Positions 31,783 to 38,796 of a stretch of DNA of 43,174 nucleotides are shown in pieces; the first letter of the stretch is position 1, and each line of letters begins with the position of its first letter. Source of the DNA: a virus; IMG/VR virus record IMGVR_UViG_3300022074_000103, positions 1-43,174 of that record; one strand, given 5' to 3'. Made by a program: the position numbers and the translations under genes. The notes below the pieces were generated by a model, which searched no databases, was not told where the DNA came from, and worked only from the letters and a program-made list of their open reading frames with translations.

Positions 31783-32622
31783 TTACCCTAGCTGGCGCTC
31801 AATCTCAGCAACAGTGGGTGCTGCTGCCTCAGTCATGCAGTGTCTAACAAACACATCCATTGCATCTTTACCAGCAGGTACAGCTATGATAAGCTTGTTA
31901 GTGTCGTACCAGAAAATGCCGTCCTCTCTAACCTTAATTACTTGATACTTTTTAGCTTGAGTCATCTTAGACTTCATCTCAACAATAGGGTTGTCGAAGG
32001 CGCTAATAAATTTAGAGGGGTTCTTTTTCGCAGCAACCATGAGGTCATGCTTGATCTCATTAACTGGTCTGTCGATATTGATTGAGAACGAAATCGCAAC
32101 AGACAAAAGATCATCAAGATCCTTAGATCTGATCAGGCTAATTGCATCATGAACCTCAAACTCTTTCTCAAGCTTCTGCTCACTTACCTTCTCTTCTTGA
32201 TAAAGGTAGAATCTATCGCCTCCGTTCTTTCTGTTCTCGGGGTGCGCTTGCAGATATTCAGCAAGGTTCGGTTGATCTGGTCTGACGAATATTGCTCCCT
32301 CCAGAAAGACAACAGGCTTTCGAACTGACTTGTCGTCTTGCTCGTCTCTGTAGATAGAAGGTTCGTTGGGACAGTATCTGATCTCTCTAAGCTTGCCATC
32401 CTCTACGACAGTGACATTCTTTTGAGACATCAAGAAAACAGCACCTGATTTTTTCAGGAGTCTGTACTCTAGGATTTCGTTTGGTTTCTCCTCTCTTTTG
32501 ATCTTAGGTCGAGAAGGGGGAGGGGTTTGTTTCTTAGCTGCTGGCTTAGGAGTAGCGGCAGCGGTTTCTTTAGCCTTTGCAGGCCGACCACGCTTAGTCG
32601 TGGGGGTAGTTGTTTCAGACAT
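31783..32622 (-). CDS. Structural protein with AT-hook-like basic N-terminus (279 aa)
   Basis: The N-terminal 45 residues are Lys/Pro/Ala-rich, with an AT-hook-like KRGRPAKAK and repeated basic-proline segments, and are probably disordered and DNA-binding. The rest is a soluble mixed fold (EYRLLKKSGAVFLMSQKNVT, SIYRDEQDDKSVRKPVVFLE) with long charged helices. It sits between two terminators, after the capsid gene and before the adaptor genes. A DNA-contacting capsid or head-completion role is plausible; no family is recognised. Confidence 0.62.
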   Translation of the reverse strand: MSETTTPTTKRGRPAKAKETAAATPKPAAKKQTPPPSRPKIKREEKPNEILEYRLLKKSGAVFLMSQKNVTVVEDGKLREIRYCPNEPSIYRDEQDDKSVRKPVVFLEGAIFVRPDQPNLAEYLQAHPENRKNGGDRFYLYQEEKVSEQKLEKEFEVHDAISLIRSKDLDDLLSVAISFSINIDRPVNEIKHDLMVAAKKNPSKFISAFDNPIVEMKSKMTQAKKYQVIKVREDGIFWYDTNKLIIAVPAGKDAMDVFVRHCMTEAAAPTVAEIERQLG

Positions 32623-32636
32623 AATTAAATAGAATT

Positions 32637-32667
32637 AAAAAAGAAAGAAGAGGGGCCGAAGCCCCTC
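32637..32667 (-). terminator. Rho-independent terminator after capsid genes
   Basis: Minus strand: GAGGGGC-TTCG-GCCCCTC (32650-32667 in window coordinates) followed by TTCTTTCTTTTTT. It is one gene after the major capsid gene and resembles the T7 Tphi site in placement. Confidence 0.9.
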
Positions 32668-32684
32668 CTCTGTGTTAGTCAAGA

Positions 32685-33041
32685 TTAGTCAACAGCTGTC
32701 ACTGCGATAGCACATCCGGTGATTCGAGAATCAGCGAATACAGAGTTAGAATCATCAGAAACAACAATGGTAGCGCTATTGCCAAAGGCAATCTCGTTAA
32801 CAATCGCTTCGATTACTTCTTTCTGCTTGTTTGCAGTAATGGTCAACGTAACAACATCGTAAGCATCCTCATCCTGTCCGAGAAGACCGGAGAAGTGCAT
32901 TAAGAGTGTAGTAGTAGTTCCACTAGAACCAAACCCTTGAAAAGAGTCAAGTGGGTAGCACACGGCATCCTGAGCAGCATCAAAAGCGCCGTCAGTTTCC
33001 CCCATGAAATACAGGAACTTGTTTGAAGCAGGTACGTTCAT
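32685..33041 (-). CDS. Small capsid-associated protein (118 aa)
   Basis: A 118-residue, beta-rich, acidic protein (SNKFLYFMGETDGAFDAAQD, DVVTLTITANKQKEVIEAIV) ending ITGCAIAVTAVD. It lies 30 bases downstream of the major capsid gene and before a strong terminator, so it should be made at the same high level. That suggests a capsid decoration or minor head protein. The sequence has Ser/Thr-rich loops and no enzyme motif. The family is not recognised by name. Confidence 0.6.
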   Translation of the reverse strand: MNVPASNKFLYFMGETDGAFDAAQDAVCYPLDSFQGFGSSGTTTTLLMHFSGLLGQDEDAYDVVTLTITANKQKEVIEAIVNEIAFGNSATIVVSDDSNSVFADSRITGCAIAVTAVD

Positions 33042-33071
33042 CGTATCTAGTTTTTATCAGTTAAACAATTA

Positions 33072-34436
33072 TTACGACTTCAAGATTACGTGCTTGTTAG
33101 CTGCGCGGGTGATCAGGTTACACTCTGAGCGGTAGTGGAACTTAGCCACGTCATCACCGTCAGTGTTGAAACCAAGAACACCACCACCAGTCACCCAGTG
33201 CTCGAGCTCACGATTGTAGCCATTTGCAGACTTGAAGTTCATCTCCAGTGCAGGAGCTTTCTTACCAGTCTTGGCATCAGCAACTTGAGTCATAGGAACC
33301 ATAGCACCTTTGAACAGCGGGGTAGCGTAAGCACCCAACAAGGTAGGATCGTTCAGCAACTTCCAATCATGCTTGTGGAAGGTGTAACCACCACGAGTGA
33401 ATGATTTGAAGCCAAGCTTCACAGCCATGTCAGCGTCATTGTTGAATGAGCCGAATTGACCAGCCAAGCCAGCAGTAGTAGCGGTAGCGATACCTGAAGC
33501 AACCATGTCGTCCATGTTCAGAGAGGTCTGAGTGTTCACGTACATAGCGTACTCAGAAGGAGCGCCTTCTTTGTCCAACAGCAGAATGATCTGATCAATG
33601 TCCTGCAAAGAGTCGAAGTCACCAGTGGTGCTGATACCTCTTTTCTCAACAGCAGTGAAGTAACCTTCAGAACCAGTTACAGTTCCACTAGCCAAAGCAA
33701 CACCCTCGTTGTCAGTGTTCTCATCCTCAGAGAAGAGCATCATCATCTCACGCTGATTCAGGAAACGCTTGCGGGTATCCATCTCACCTTTCACATACCA
33801 GCGGTAATCACCTTGACCGTTAGCGTCGATCCAGCCAATGTTGGTGGCTTGTGAACCGTTCACTTGGTAGGTCTCCTTGGTGATGAAGAAAGGATTGATT
33901 CTCTTCTGAACGTCAGTCTGGTAGAAAGTGCTAGGCTGTGAAGTACCTTGAGCATAGATGTTACCAATGATCACGAACTTCTTACCAGTAGTAGTTTCTG
34001 CGGTAGTGTCTTCACCATCGAGTCTCTTAACCAGCACTTCATTGTTAGTTGCATCAAAGCCAGTAACAACCAAACGCTGACCTCCGGGAGAGAGCAGTAC
34101 GTCATTCAGACGGCATGGCTCTGAGCCAGTAGAGAAAGAGCCTACGTGAAGCTCAGCCTCAGTAGCAGCGGTAAGGCCACCAGCAGCAGTGGTAAGAACT
34201 TTGTGAAGGCGACCTTCTTCCCAGTATTGTACGTGGTCAGCAGTACCGGCGTTCTTAACAGCGCCAGTAAGTTCGAGGAAGCCAGTGATACCCTGATCAC
34301 CGTAGGTCTCAATCAAGAGATCTCGGTTGTCAGGCTTATTATAAGACAGCAACGTGCCTAAGGCAACGTATGAGTCTGGACTCGTCTTCAGCAGGGTTGC
34401 CAAATCAGTCGAGCCTTGAGAAGCGGAAATCGCCAT
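33072..34436 (-). CDS. Major capsid protein (454 aa)
   Basis: A 454-residue protein encoded right after the scaffold-like gene, as T7 gene 10 follows gene 9. It begins MAISASQGSTDLATLLKTSP and has alternating strands and loops (FSTGSEPCRLNDVLLSPGGQ, RLVVTGFDATNNEVLVKRLD). A long central helix-loop region (DTRKRFLNQREMMMLFSEDE) and a C-terminal domain with FKSFTRGGYTFHKHDWKLLN follow, a pattern often seen in phage capsid subunits. Length, position, balanced composition and the terminator downstream support the call; the HK97 fold itself cannot be verified by eye. Confidence 0.78.
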   Translation of the reverse strand: MAISASQGSTDLATLLKTSPDSYVALGTLLSYNKPDNRDLLIETYGDQGITGFLELTGAVKNAGTADHVQYWEEGRLHKVLTTAAGGLTAATEAELHVGSFSTGSEPCRLNDVLLSPGGQRLVVTGFDATNNEVLVKRLDGEDTTAETTTGKKFVIIGNIYAQGTSQPSTFYQTDVQKRINPFFITKETYQVNGSQATNIGWIDANGQGDYRWYVKGEMDTRKRFLNQREMMMLFSEDENTDNEGVALASGTVTGSEGYFTAVEKRGISTTGDFDSLQDIDQIILLLDKEGAPSEYAMYVNTQTSLNMDDMVASGIATATTAGLAGQFGSFNNDADMAVKLGFKSFTRGGYTFHKHDWKLLNDPTLLGAYATPLFKGAMVPMTQVADAKTGKKAPALEMNFKSANGYNRELEHWVTGGGVLGFNTDGDDVAKFHYRSECNLITRAANKHVILKS

Positions 34437-34461
34437 TTATTCTCAGTTTTTGTTTGTTATT

Positions 34462-35532
34462 CTATAAAAAAGTTAGCCTGTCTCCACCGCCAAGAGCTTG
34501 ACGTAAGTTAGCTGCGGCAGGGTTGACAGTTGTGCGTACATTTCCTTGATTCGGGCTTCTGGCATCAATGTTAGCTGCTCGATCCACAATGTTTCGTTGA
34601 CCGTCAGACTGTCCTTGTCGGTAGACTGACTGGAGAATCGTTTCGATATTATCAACGACCGCTCTGTGCATGTTCAGCTTGTCGTAATCCCATGACCCAT
34701 CCTCATGTACGTAAGGATCAAAGTACTCGTCAAGGCGAGTGTTTTTGTCATGCAACTGACCCTTGTAGTCATCATTAAGTCCGAAGGTGAAAGACTCTCC
34801 GTTACCGAGATCAAATTCGATCCCATCCAAAGAGTCCAGCTCCGCAGACATAGAGTTGATCCACTCGTCGTCAATTGGTGACTGGATTTCATCAGAACTA
34901 TTAGGAGCAGCATACTGAGATCTAATCTCTTCGATACCACGTCTTGCTTGTTCTGAATCCATCTTAAGTTGAAGCTGAGACAATTTAATCTCTTCCTCAG
35001 AGTGCAAGTCAGCATTCAGCTTGTACTTGCTGCCCATCAGAGTGTTAAGTTCATCTTGAGACAGGTTCGGGTAGTCAGCGGCCATCTTTACTTGTACGGC
35101 TGTGAGATCATCCATTTCGGATGGATTCAACTGCTGATAGGCAAACCAGTCTTGGGGAGCTCGTCCAGTCTCTTGCACGAATTGTGCAATCGCTTGGACA
35201 CGCTCATCAATTTCAGATTCAACGGTATTAGGTAGGAGGTCGTCAAACGAGCTAAAGTCTCTACCCAGCTTTTCGCTTAAGTATGAGAGCACCTCGTCAT
35301 CCAAACTTCCTTCATAATCTTCTTGAGGTTCTTGATAGCTCTCTTCAGTGCCACCCCCCTCATCATAAACAGTTTCTTCGGTTTGAATCTGTTCTGCTGG
35401 CTCTTCCGTGGGTAAATCAACACCCATGTCCATCGCTCTTGATGCAGCAACTTCCTCCTCCGATACAAACGACCAAGACGGAGTGGTGTCCTCCGTCTGG
35501 TTAGTAACTTCTTGATTCTCAGTATTTTCCAT
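34462..35532 (-). CDS. Scaffold protein (356 aa)
   Basis: A very acidic N-terminal half (many Glu/Gln/Thr, such as EEPAEQIQTEETVYDEGGGT), a central helical region (LTAVQVKMAADYPNLSQDEL, EEEIKLSQLQLKMDSEQARR) and an Arg/Asn-rich C-terminus (IDARSPNQGNVRTTVNPAAA). This is the usual make-up of podovirus scaffolding proteins, and it lies directly upstream of the capsid gene. It would guide procapsid assembly and leave before or during packaging. Confidence 0.75.
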   Translation of the reverse strand: MENTENQEVTNQTEDTTPSWSFVSEEEVAASRAMDMGVDLPTEEPAEQIQTEETVYDEGGGTEESYQEPQEDYEGSLDDEVLSYLSEKLGRDFSSFDDLLPNTVESEIDERVQAIAQFVQETGRAPQDWFAYQQLNPSEMDDLTAVQVKMAADYPNLSQDELNTLMGSKYKLNADLHSEEEIKLSQLQLKMDSEQARRGIEEIRSQYAAPNSSDEIQSPIDDEWINSMSAELDSLDGIEFDLGNGESFTFGLNDDYKGQLHDKNTRLDEYFDPYVHEDGSWDYDKLNMHRAVVDNIETILQSVYRQGQSDGQRNIVDRAANIDARSPNQGNVRTTVNPAAANLRQALGGGDRLTFL

Positions 35533-35552
35533 TTAAATTAAATTTTCACATA

Positions 35553-36065
35553 TCAGTACTCTACGTGGAGATGGAGCTTCAAAGTAGAGGTTCCATCAAA
35601 GTCTGGAGTGCCAGCGTGAATCACGCCAGCAATAAAGCACTCTCTATCAAACTCTGCCTTCAGGACAACAGGATCAAATGAGGTGACTCGTGCGTTACTA
35701 GCTGAGGTACCAAATGCTCCACCATAATAAAGAGCCACGTTGTCGAGGAGATCTAGATCCACATCAGTCCCATCGCTCAGCTGGAGAAAGCTCGCCCCGA
35801 TAAATCTATTGTCATCGAAGTTAGCGGCACTAATGTCAGCCGTTGCGTTCAGGGTACCAAGACTTGCTGTGTCATTCTTCTGGAAGAACAACAGCCCAAT
35901 CTTAGTGTCGTCTTCACCGCCGCCGCTGCGCACCTGAGCAAATACATTGACTAGCTTACAGTTTTTTGCAGGAAGGGTGAATGAGGTGAGGTTAAACACA
36001 ACGTCACCAGCAGCGTGGGCTCCATCTGAAATGGTTGGCCGGACAGTGATAATATCAAAAGCCAT
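35553..36065 (-). CDS. Beta-rich virion protein (170 aa)
   Basis: A 170-residue protein of alternating strands (FDIITVRPTISDGAHAAGDV, LTSFTLPAKNCKLVNVFAQV) without membrane segments, ending in a beta hairpin (STLKLHLHVEY). Gly/Asp-rich loops include RSGGGEDDTK. It is similar in style to the next gene upstream (36068), and both precede the scaffold, where some phages encode head-fibre or decoration proteins. Function is inferred only from position and composition. Confidence 0.58.
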   Translation of the reverse strand: MAFDIITVRPTISDGAHAAGDVVFNLTSFTLPAKNCKLVNVFAQVRSGGGEDDTKIGLLFFQKNDTASLGTLNATADISAANFDDNRFIGASFLQLSDGTDVDLDLLDNVALYYGGAFGTSASNARVTSFDPVVLKAEFDRECFIAGVIHAGTPDFDGTSTLKLHLHVEY

Positions 36066-36067
36066 GC

Positions 36068-36493
36068 TTAGACGCTTGCTTGAGAAAAGATTGCGTACTC
36101 AACAGTCAGAGATGAGCTAACGCTAGGAGTGATCTTGATATCGTTGGTATCTGCTGTAGCGCCGTAAGGCATCAACAAAAAGTCTCCAGCATACAGTCTG
36201 CCGATACCTTCAGAGTTCATCTCTACAGTCACATACTCTGTATCGGTAGTGCTTGCGTTTCTAATGTACACCTTGTGAGCCCCATTAGCAACATAGTCAG
36301 CTCCATCGAAGAGAGTATACTGAGAGGTTGCTGTAGTTGTTTTTCTTCCGATACCAGAGGTCTGATCCAAAGCTACTGACGTACCAGCTTTCTTAAACTG
36401 AGTGCTAGAGGTAAGCGCCAAGGAATCATTCGTCAAGTTCGGGCTTGAAATCGTAAGTGTGGCTTGAAGCCTTGGTACGTCTGCGAATGCCAT
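36068..36493 (-). CDS. Beta-rich virion protein (141 aa)
   Basis: A 141-residue Ser/Thr-rich protein with repeated short strands (VPRLQATLTISSPNLTNDSL, GAHKVYIRNASTTDTEYVTV). KVYIRN..TT.TE.VTV followed by GRLYAGDFLLMPY is typical of phage decoration or fibre-type proteins that build beta sandwiches. Only two bases separate it from the next gene. A TATATTTG element lies 20 bases before its ATG. Confidence 0.6.
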   Translation of the reverse strand: MAFADVPRLQATLTISSPNLTNDSLALTSSTQFKKAGTSVALDQTSGIGRKTTTATSQYTLFDGADYVANGAHKVYIRNASTTDTEYVTVEMNSEGIGRLYAGDFLLMPYGATADTNDIKITPSVSSSLTVEYAIFSQASV

Positions 36494-36513
36494 TTTTTCT
36501 TAGTTGGTTAGTG

Positions 36514-36521
36514 CAAATATA
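36514..36521 (-). promoter_or_regulatory. Candidate -7 promoter element TATATTTG
   Basis: Minus-strand TATATTTGCAC with about 20 bases to the ATG at 36493; it partly fills the only gap between the basic-protein cluster and the head genes. No clear TTTG upstream at 17-23 nt. Confidence 0.4.
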
Positions 36522-36524
36522 AGT

Positions 36525-36884
36525 TTATTTCTTCTTTCCCTTTTTGGCTCGGATCTTAGCGGCTTCCTTCTTTCCGAAGGCGCTTTTTACTCTAGCCATC
36601 GCCCAAGCGTGTTGAGATACTCTTGGTCTGTTGCCAGAAGACATGTATGCAGCAAGACCTCGACGGTATACTTCTTTTTGTGCGGCACTAAGTCCAGCCA
36701 TACCGCCTCCCTTGTACTTTACAATTCTGCCGCCTTCAGCCATTGAGTCTCTCTCTTTCATCAGCTTGTCTAGGTTCTTTGGATAAGGCTTGCCCTTCTC
36801 GTAGATCTTAGCAATCTTTTTTATGAGCTCCGCTCGCCTCCCTCTGTTTGAGCTGCCCTTAAGGTACTTCTCATTAATCTTCAT
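36525..36884 (-). CDS. Small basic Lys-rich protein (119 aa)
   Basis: A basic protein with helices (RRAELIKKIAKIYEKGKPYP, KNLDKLMKERDS), a Gly-rich loop (AEGGRIVKYKGGGMAGL) and a C-terminal RVSQHAWAMARVKSAFGKKE followed by a Lys/Ala tail. Proteins of this make-up, ending in W..ARV.SF, are repeatedly found near structural genes of aquatic phages, but their role is unknown. The C-terminal stretch of Lys residues could contact packaged DNA. It overlaps the next gene upstream by four bases. Confidence 0.6.
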   Translation of the reverse strand: MKINEKYLKGSSNRGRRAELIKKIAKIYEKGKPYPKNLDKLMKERDSMAEGGRIVKYKGGGMAGLSAAQKEVYRRGLAAYMSSGNRPRVSQHAWAMARVKSAFGKKEAAKIRAKKGKKK

Positions 36885-37147
36885 GACTTAGGGTGATCTA
36901 CCAGCTTGAACTTAGCTTTCTTTACAGCACCGGGGTGCGGCTTGTAATCACCTTTCATCAGGTAGTATCTACCCTGTTCTTCCATCCAGTGGTGACCAGC
37001 AGGGGGATCAATACTTACAGACTTGTTGGAGATGCTGAGCTTACCGCCCTTCTTGAATCCGGGTACACCCCGTCCTTTCAGTATGTCTTTCTGATCTACC
37101 TTCCCGTCTTTATTTAGATCAGGGAAACCTTTTTTCTTAGCTCTCAT
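36881..37147 (-). CDS. Small basic protein with EF-hand-like loop (88 aa)
   Basis: Residues about 9-22 read DLNKDGKVDQKDIL, an EF-hand/dockerin-type calcium loop with Asp/Asn at positions 1, 3, 5 and Asp at 12. A Gly/Lys segment (RGVPGFKKGGKLSISNKSVS) and an aromatic part (AGHHWMEEQGRYYLMKGDY) follow. It is strongly basic, and overlaps both neighbours by four bases. Function unknown; probably a minor virion or assembly protein. Confidence 0.6.
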   Translation of the reverse strand: MRAKKKGFPDLNKDGKVDQKDILKGRGVPGFKKGGKLSISNKSVSIDPPAGHHWMEEQGRYYLMKGDYKPHPGAVKKAKFKLVDHPKS

Positions 37148-37353
37148 TGTACTTGGTTTTTAGCTAGAAGCAGCTTGATCTCTTGTACTGCCTCAATCAA
37201 TGTCTTCAAGTCTTTCTTGAACTCAGCGTTATCGCTTTCAAGAACCGTGACTTTAGCTTCAAGCTTTGAGTAGTCTACTTTGTGCTTCACCCAAGTCGCC
37301 ACCAGCGCAGCGATGATTGCAAAGATTTCGTACTGAGTCAGATCCATTACCAC
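37144..37353 (-). CDS. Membrane-anchored coiled-coil protein (69 aa)
   Basis: After a short N-terminus a hydrophobic helix runs from about residue 8 to 23 (YEIFAIIAALVATWVK), followed by a heptad-patterned coiled coil (LEAKVTVLESDNAEFKKDLK). It might be a small holin/antiholin-like or spanin-related protein, as the lysis genes lie just upstream in the operon. The topology would place the coiled coil outside or inside depending on orientation; this cannot be decided here. Confidence 0.55.
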   Translation of the reverse strand: MVMDLTQYEIFAIIAALVATWVKHKVDYSKLEAKVTVLESDNAEFKKDLKTLIEAVQEIKLLLAKNQVQ

Positions 37354-37637
37354 TTTACTTTATTCGCCCAGTATGCAGCCGACATTGGCCCCTTGGCGAT
37401 GTTCTTTCTATGTCTTGCTTTGAAGGACTTTCTTTTTGCTTTCATCCTTTTGGATTCCCCAGCTTTAGGTTTGCCAGCAGTACTCGCACCTTTCTCTCCA
37501 AATCGAATAGTCTTGACCTTATCACCAACCTTTGCGACCACGATGTGAGACTTCTTGGGGTGATCTGGTGTACGCTTCGGTTTGTTGAAACCAGAAACAC
37601 CAGCACGCTTCAGCCTAGAGTCCTTCTTCGCCTTCAT
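37347..37637 (-). CDS. Conserved small Lys-rich phage protein (96 aa)
   Basis: A very basic protein with a pattern I associate with a conserved family in aquatic phages: SGFNKPKRTPDHPKKSH, VVAKVGDKVKTIRFGEKGAS, AGKPKAGESKRMKAKRKSFK, ARHRKNIAKGPMSAAYWANK and VKW at the end. The role is not established; basic charge suggests DNA or RNA contact. A TATCTTTG element lies five bases before its ATG, and it overlaps the downstream gene by seven bases. Confidence 0.68.
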   Translation of the reverse strand: MKAKKDSRLKRAGVSGFNKPKRTPDHPKKSHIVVAKVGDKVKTIRFGEKGASTAGKPKAGESKRMKAKRKSFKARHRKNIAKGPMSAAYWANKVKW

Positions 37638-37642
37638 TCTCG

Positions 37643-37650
37643 CAAAGATA
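37643..37650 (-). promoter_or_regulatory. Candidate -7 promoter element TATCTTTG
   Basis: Minus-strand TATCTTTGCGAGA precedes ATG 37637 with only five bases between. The same eight bases form the -7 element of the plus-strand promoter at 1435. A TTTC lies at about the -33 spacing; the match is partial. Confidence 0.5.
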
Positions 37651-37679
37651 AAATCTATACCGATACGAAATAATTGCTC

Positions 37680-38165
37680 TCATTTCATTATGTACTTCTG
37701 TGCGTAGTGTCTGTACACTGTGCTGCTTTGAACAGTATCCCTAGCACTCTTGACTACCTTCCCATCGAAGGTTTCGTACTCCCACACGTTGTAGATCGTA
37801 ACGCTGTCCGGCTGTATAGGAACATACACTCTTACGGTATCGTACACGGTGATGTTAGTCACCTGCTCTAGCTCTACGATCCTAACCACCATGCTATCTC
37901 TTTCCCTCACCACCTCTTTCACGATGGTCTCAGTCTTGTCCATGATGTTGTTGATTGTCTCCTCAATCTCTATGACTATGGTGTCAATCTTAGTCTGAGT
38001 AACAACGGTGGTGACTGTATCCCTGACCGTTTCGTACTCGTACTGTAGAGCAGGATCATAGGTGAACTCAACTGTACTGACCTCGTTGTTGCAGTTTCGA
38101 ATAAACAGTGTGCATAGGATAACCACTGCTGCTATGGCTAGTATGTACTTATTCTTTATTCGCAA
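37680..38165 (-). CDS. Membrane-anchored periplasmic coiled-coil protein, Rz/i-spanin candidate (161 aa)
   Basis: A basic start (MRIKNK) leads into one transmembrane helix (about 7-22, YILAIAAVVILCTLFI). A long hydrophilic domain follows with many repeats of V.TxxDT and charged heptads (IVIEIEETINNIMDKTETIV, KEVVRERDSMVVRIVELEQV). This is the topology of an inner-membrane spanin subunit (Rz): N-in, periplasmic coiled coil. It is encoded next to two small lipoproteins and the amidase, which supports a role in the last step of lysis. A tail-anchoring or superinfection protein is an alternative. Confidence 0.58.
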   Translation of the reverse strand: MRIKNKYILAIAAVVILCTLFIRNCNNEVSTVEFTYDPALQYEYETVRDTVTTVVTQTKIDTIVIEIEETINNIMDKTETIVKEVVRERDSMVVRIVELEQVTNITVYDTVRVYVPIQPDSVTIYNVWEYETFDGKVVKSARDTVQSSTVYRHYAQKYIMK

Positions 38166-38409
38166 GTTCGTTGAGTATTTCTAGTCGAGCCGCAGTACGG
38201 GCCAGAATGCTATCACTTCTGTGCAGCCTTATGGATAGCTGCTCTACCTTACCTTCGAGGTAAACTGTACGCTCAGAACATTTTTCAATCTGATCCGTAT
38301 AGTTCATTCTATTGTCCACATAAAGATACCCCACCGCCAGAGTCACAAGGAAGAACACTGCCATAGTGGGGTTTTTTACGAACTGCTCAAATGTCAGTGG
38401 AGCTTTCAT
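38149..38409 (-). CDS. Single-span membrane protein with coiled coil, lysis-cassette member (86 aa)
   Basis: A hydrophobic helix lies at about 16-31 (MAVFFLVTLAVGYLYV), then a charged helix (CSERTVYLEGKVEQLSIRLH, RSDSILARTAARLEILNELA) with heptad spacing. Its end overlaps the Rz-like gene by 17 bases, and its start overlaps the small lipoprotein gene (ATGA). It could be a second i-spanin-type partner or a pinholin-like regulator. The family is unrecognised. Confidence 0.58.
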   Translation of the reverse strand: MKAPLTFEQFVKNPTMAVFFLVTLAVGYLYVDNRMNYTDQIEKCSERTVYLEGKVEQLSIRLHRSDSILARTAARLEILNELANKE

Positions 38410-38555
38410 TTACCTCTTCTGCACTTGTATTTAGTTAGATCACCTCTGTATTTTACGGACTCACCCTTCTTTGCGTGAGCCTTGTAGTCGTATCCTTTCT
38501 TAGGTGCTGCACATCCCACAGCGAGGATTAACGCAGCTACAATGAGCTTTTTCAA
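38406..38555 (-). CDS. Small lipoprotein, Rz1/o-spanin candidate (49 aa), TTG start
   Basis: The frame starts at TTG 38555, overlapping the stop of the upstream gene as TTGA, and ends by overlapping the next start as ATGA; no ATG or GTG start is available. The product has a lipoprotein signal, KKLIVAALILAVGC, with Cys15 as the probable lipidated residue. A short Lys/Tyr/Gly-rich mature part follows (APKKGYDYKAHAKKGESVKY), and the end is basic. Size and signal resemble Rz1-type outer-membrane spanins, though Pro content is low. Confidence 0.6.
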   Translation of the reverse strand: MKKLIVAALILAVGCAAPKKGYDYKAHAKKGESVKYRGDLTKYKCRRGK

Positions 38556-38794
38556 TCTTTGTCAGATCTCACCACAAGGTTAACGTCACCGAACTCTCCC
38601 CTCTCTATGGTAATAAAAATGGTCTCGCAGTAGAACGCCATCTGAACAGTTCCACCAAAATCCATATCCCACTCTACCTCTGTGGTAAATGGTGTGGCGT
38701 GATAATCAATTGGCTCGTAGTGGCGTGGAGTGTACGCTTGTTTAGGGGCGCATGCAGCCAAGAATACAAGTAGGAGTAGAGCAATGTTTTTCAT
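38552..38794 (-). CDS. Small lipoprotein (80 aa)
   Basis: The N-terminus MKNIALLLLVFLAACAPKQ is a clear lipoprotein signal with lipobox LAAC (Cys15). The mature 65 residues are Tyr/Pro-rich at first (YTPRHYEPIDYHATPF) and then beta-like (TVQMAFYCETIFITIERGEF). It starts two bases after the amidase stop and overlaps the next lipoprotein by four bases. It probably sits in the outer membrane (or inner leaflet) and takes part in lysis, or in superinfection exclusion as small phage lipoproteins sometimes do. Confidence 0.65.
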   Translation of the reverse strand: MKNIALLLLVFLAACAPKQAYTPRHYEPIDYHATPFTTEVEWDMDFGGTVQMAFYCETIFITIERGEFGDVNLVVRSDKD

Positions 38795-38796
38795 GA

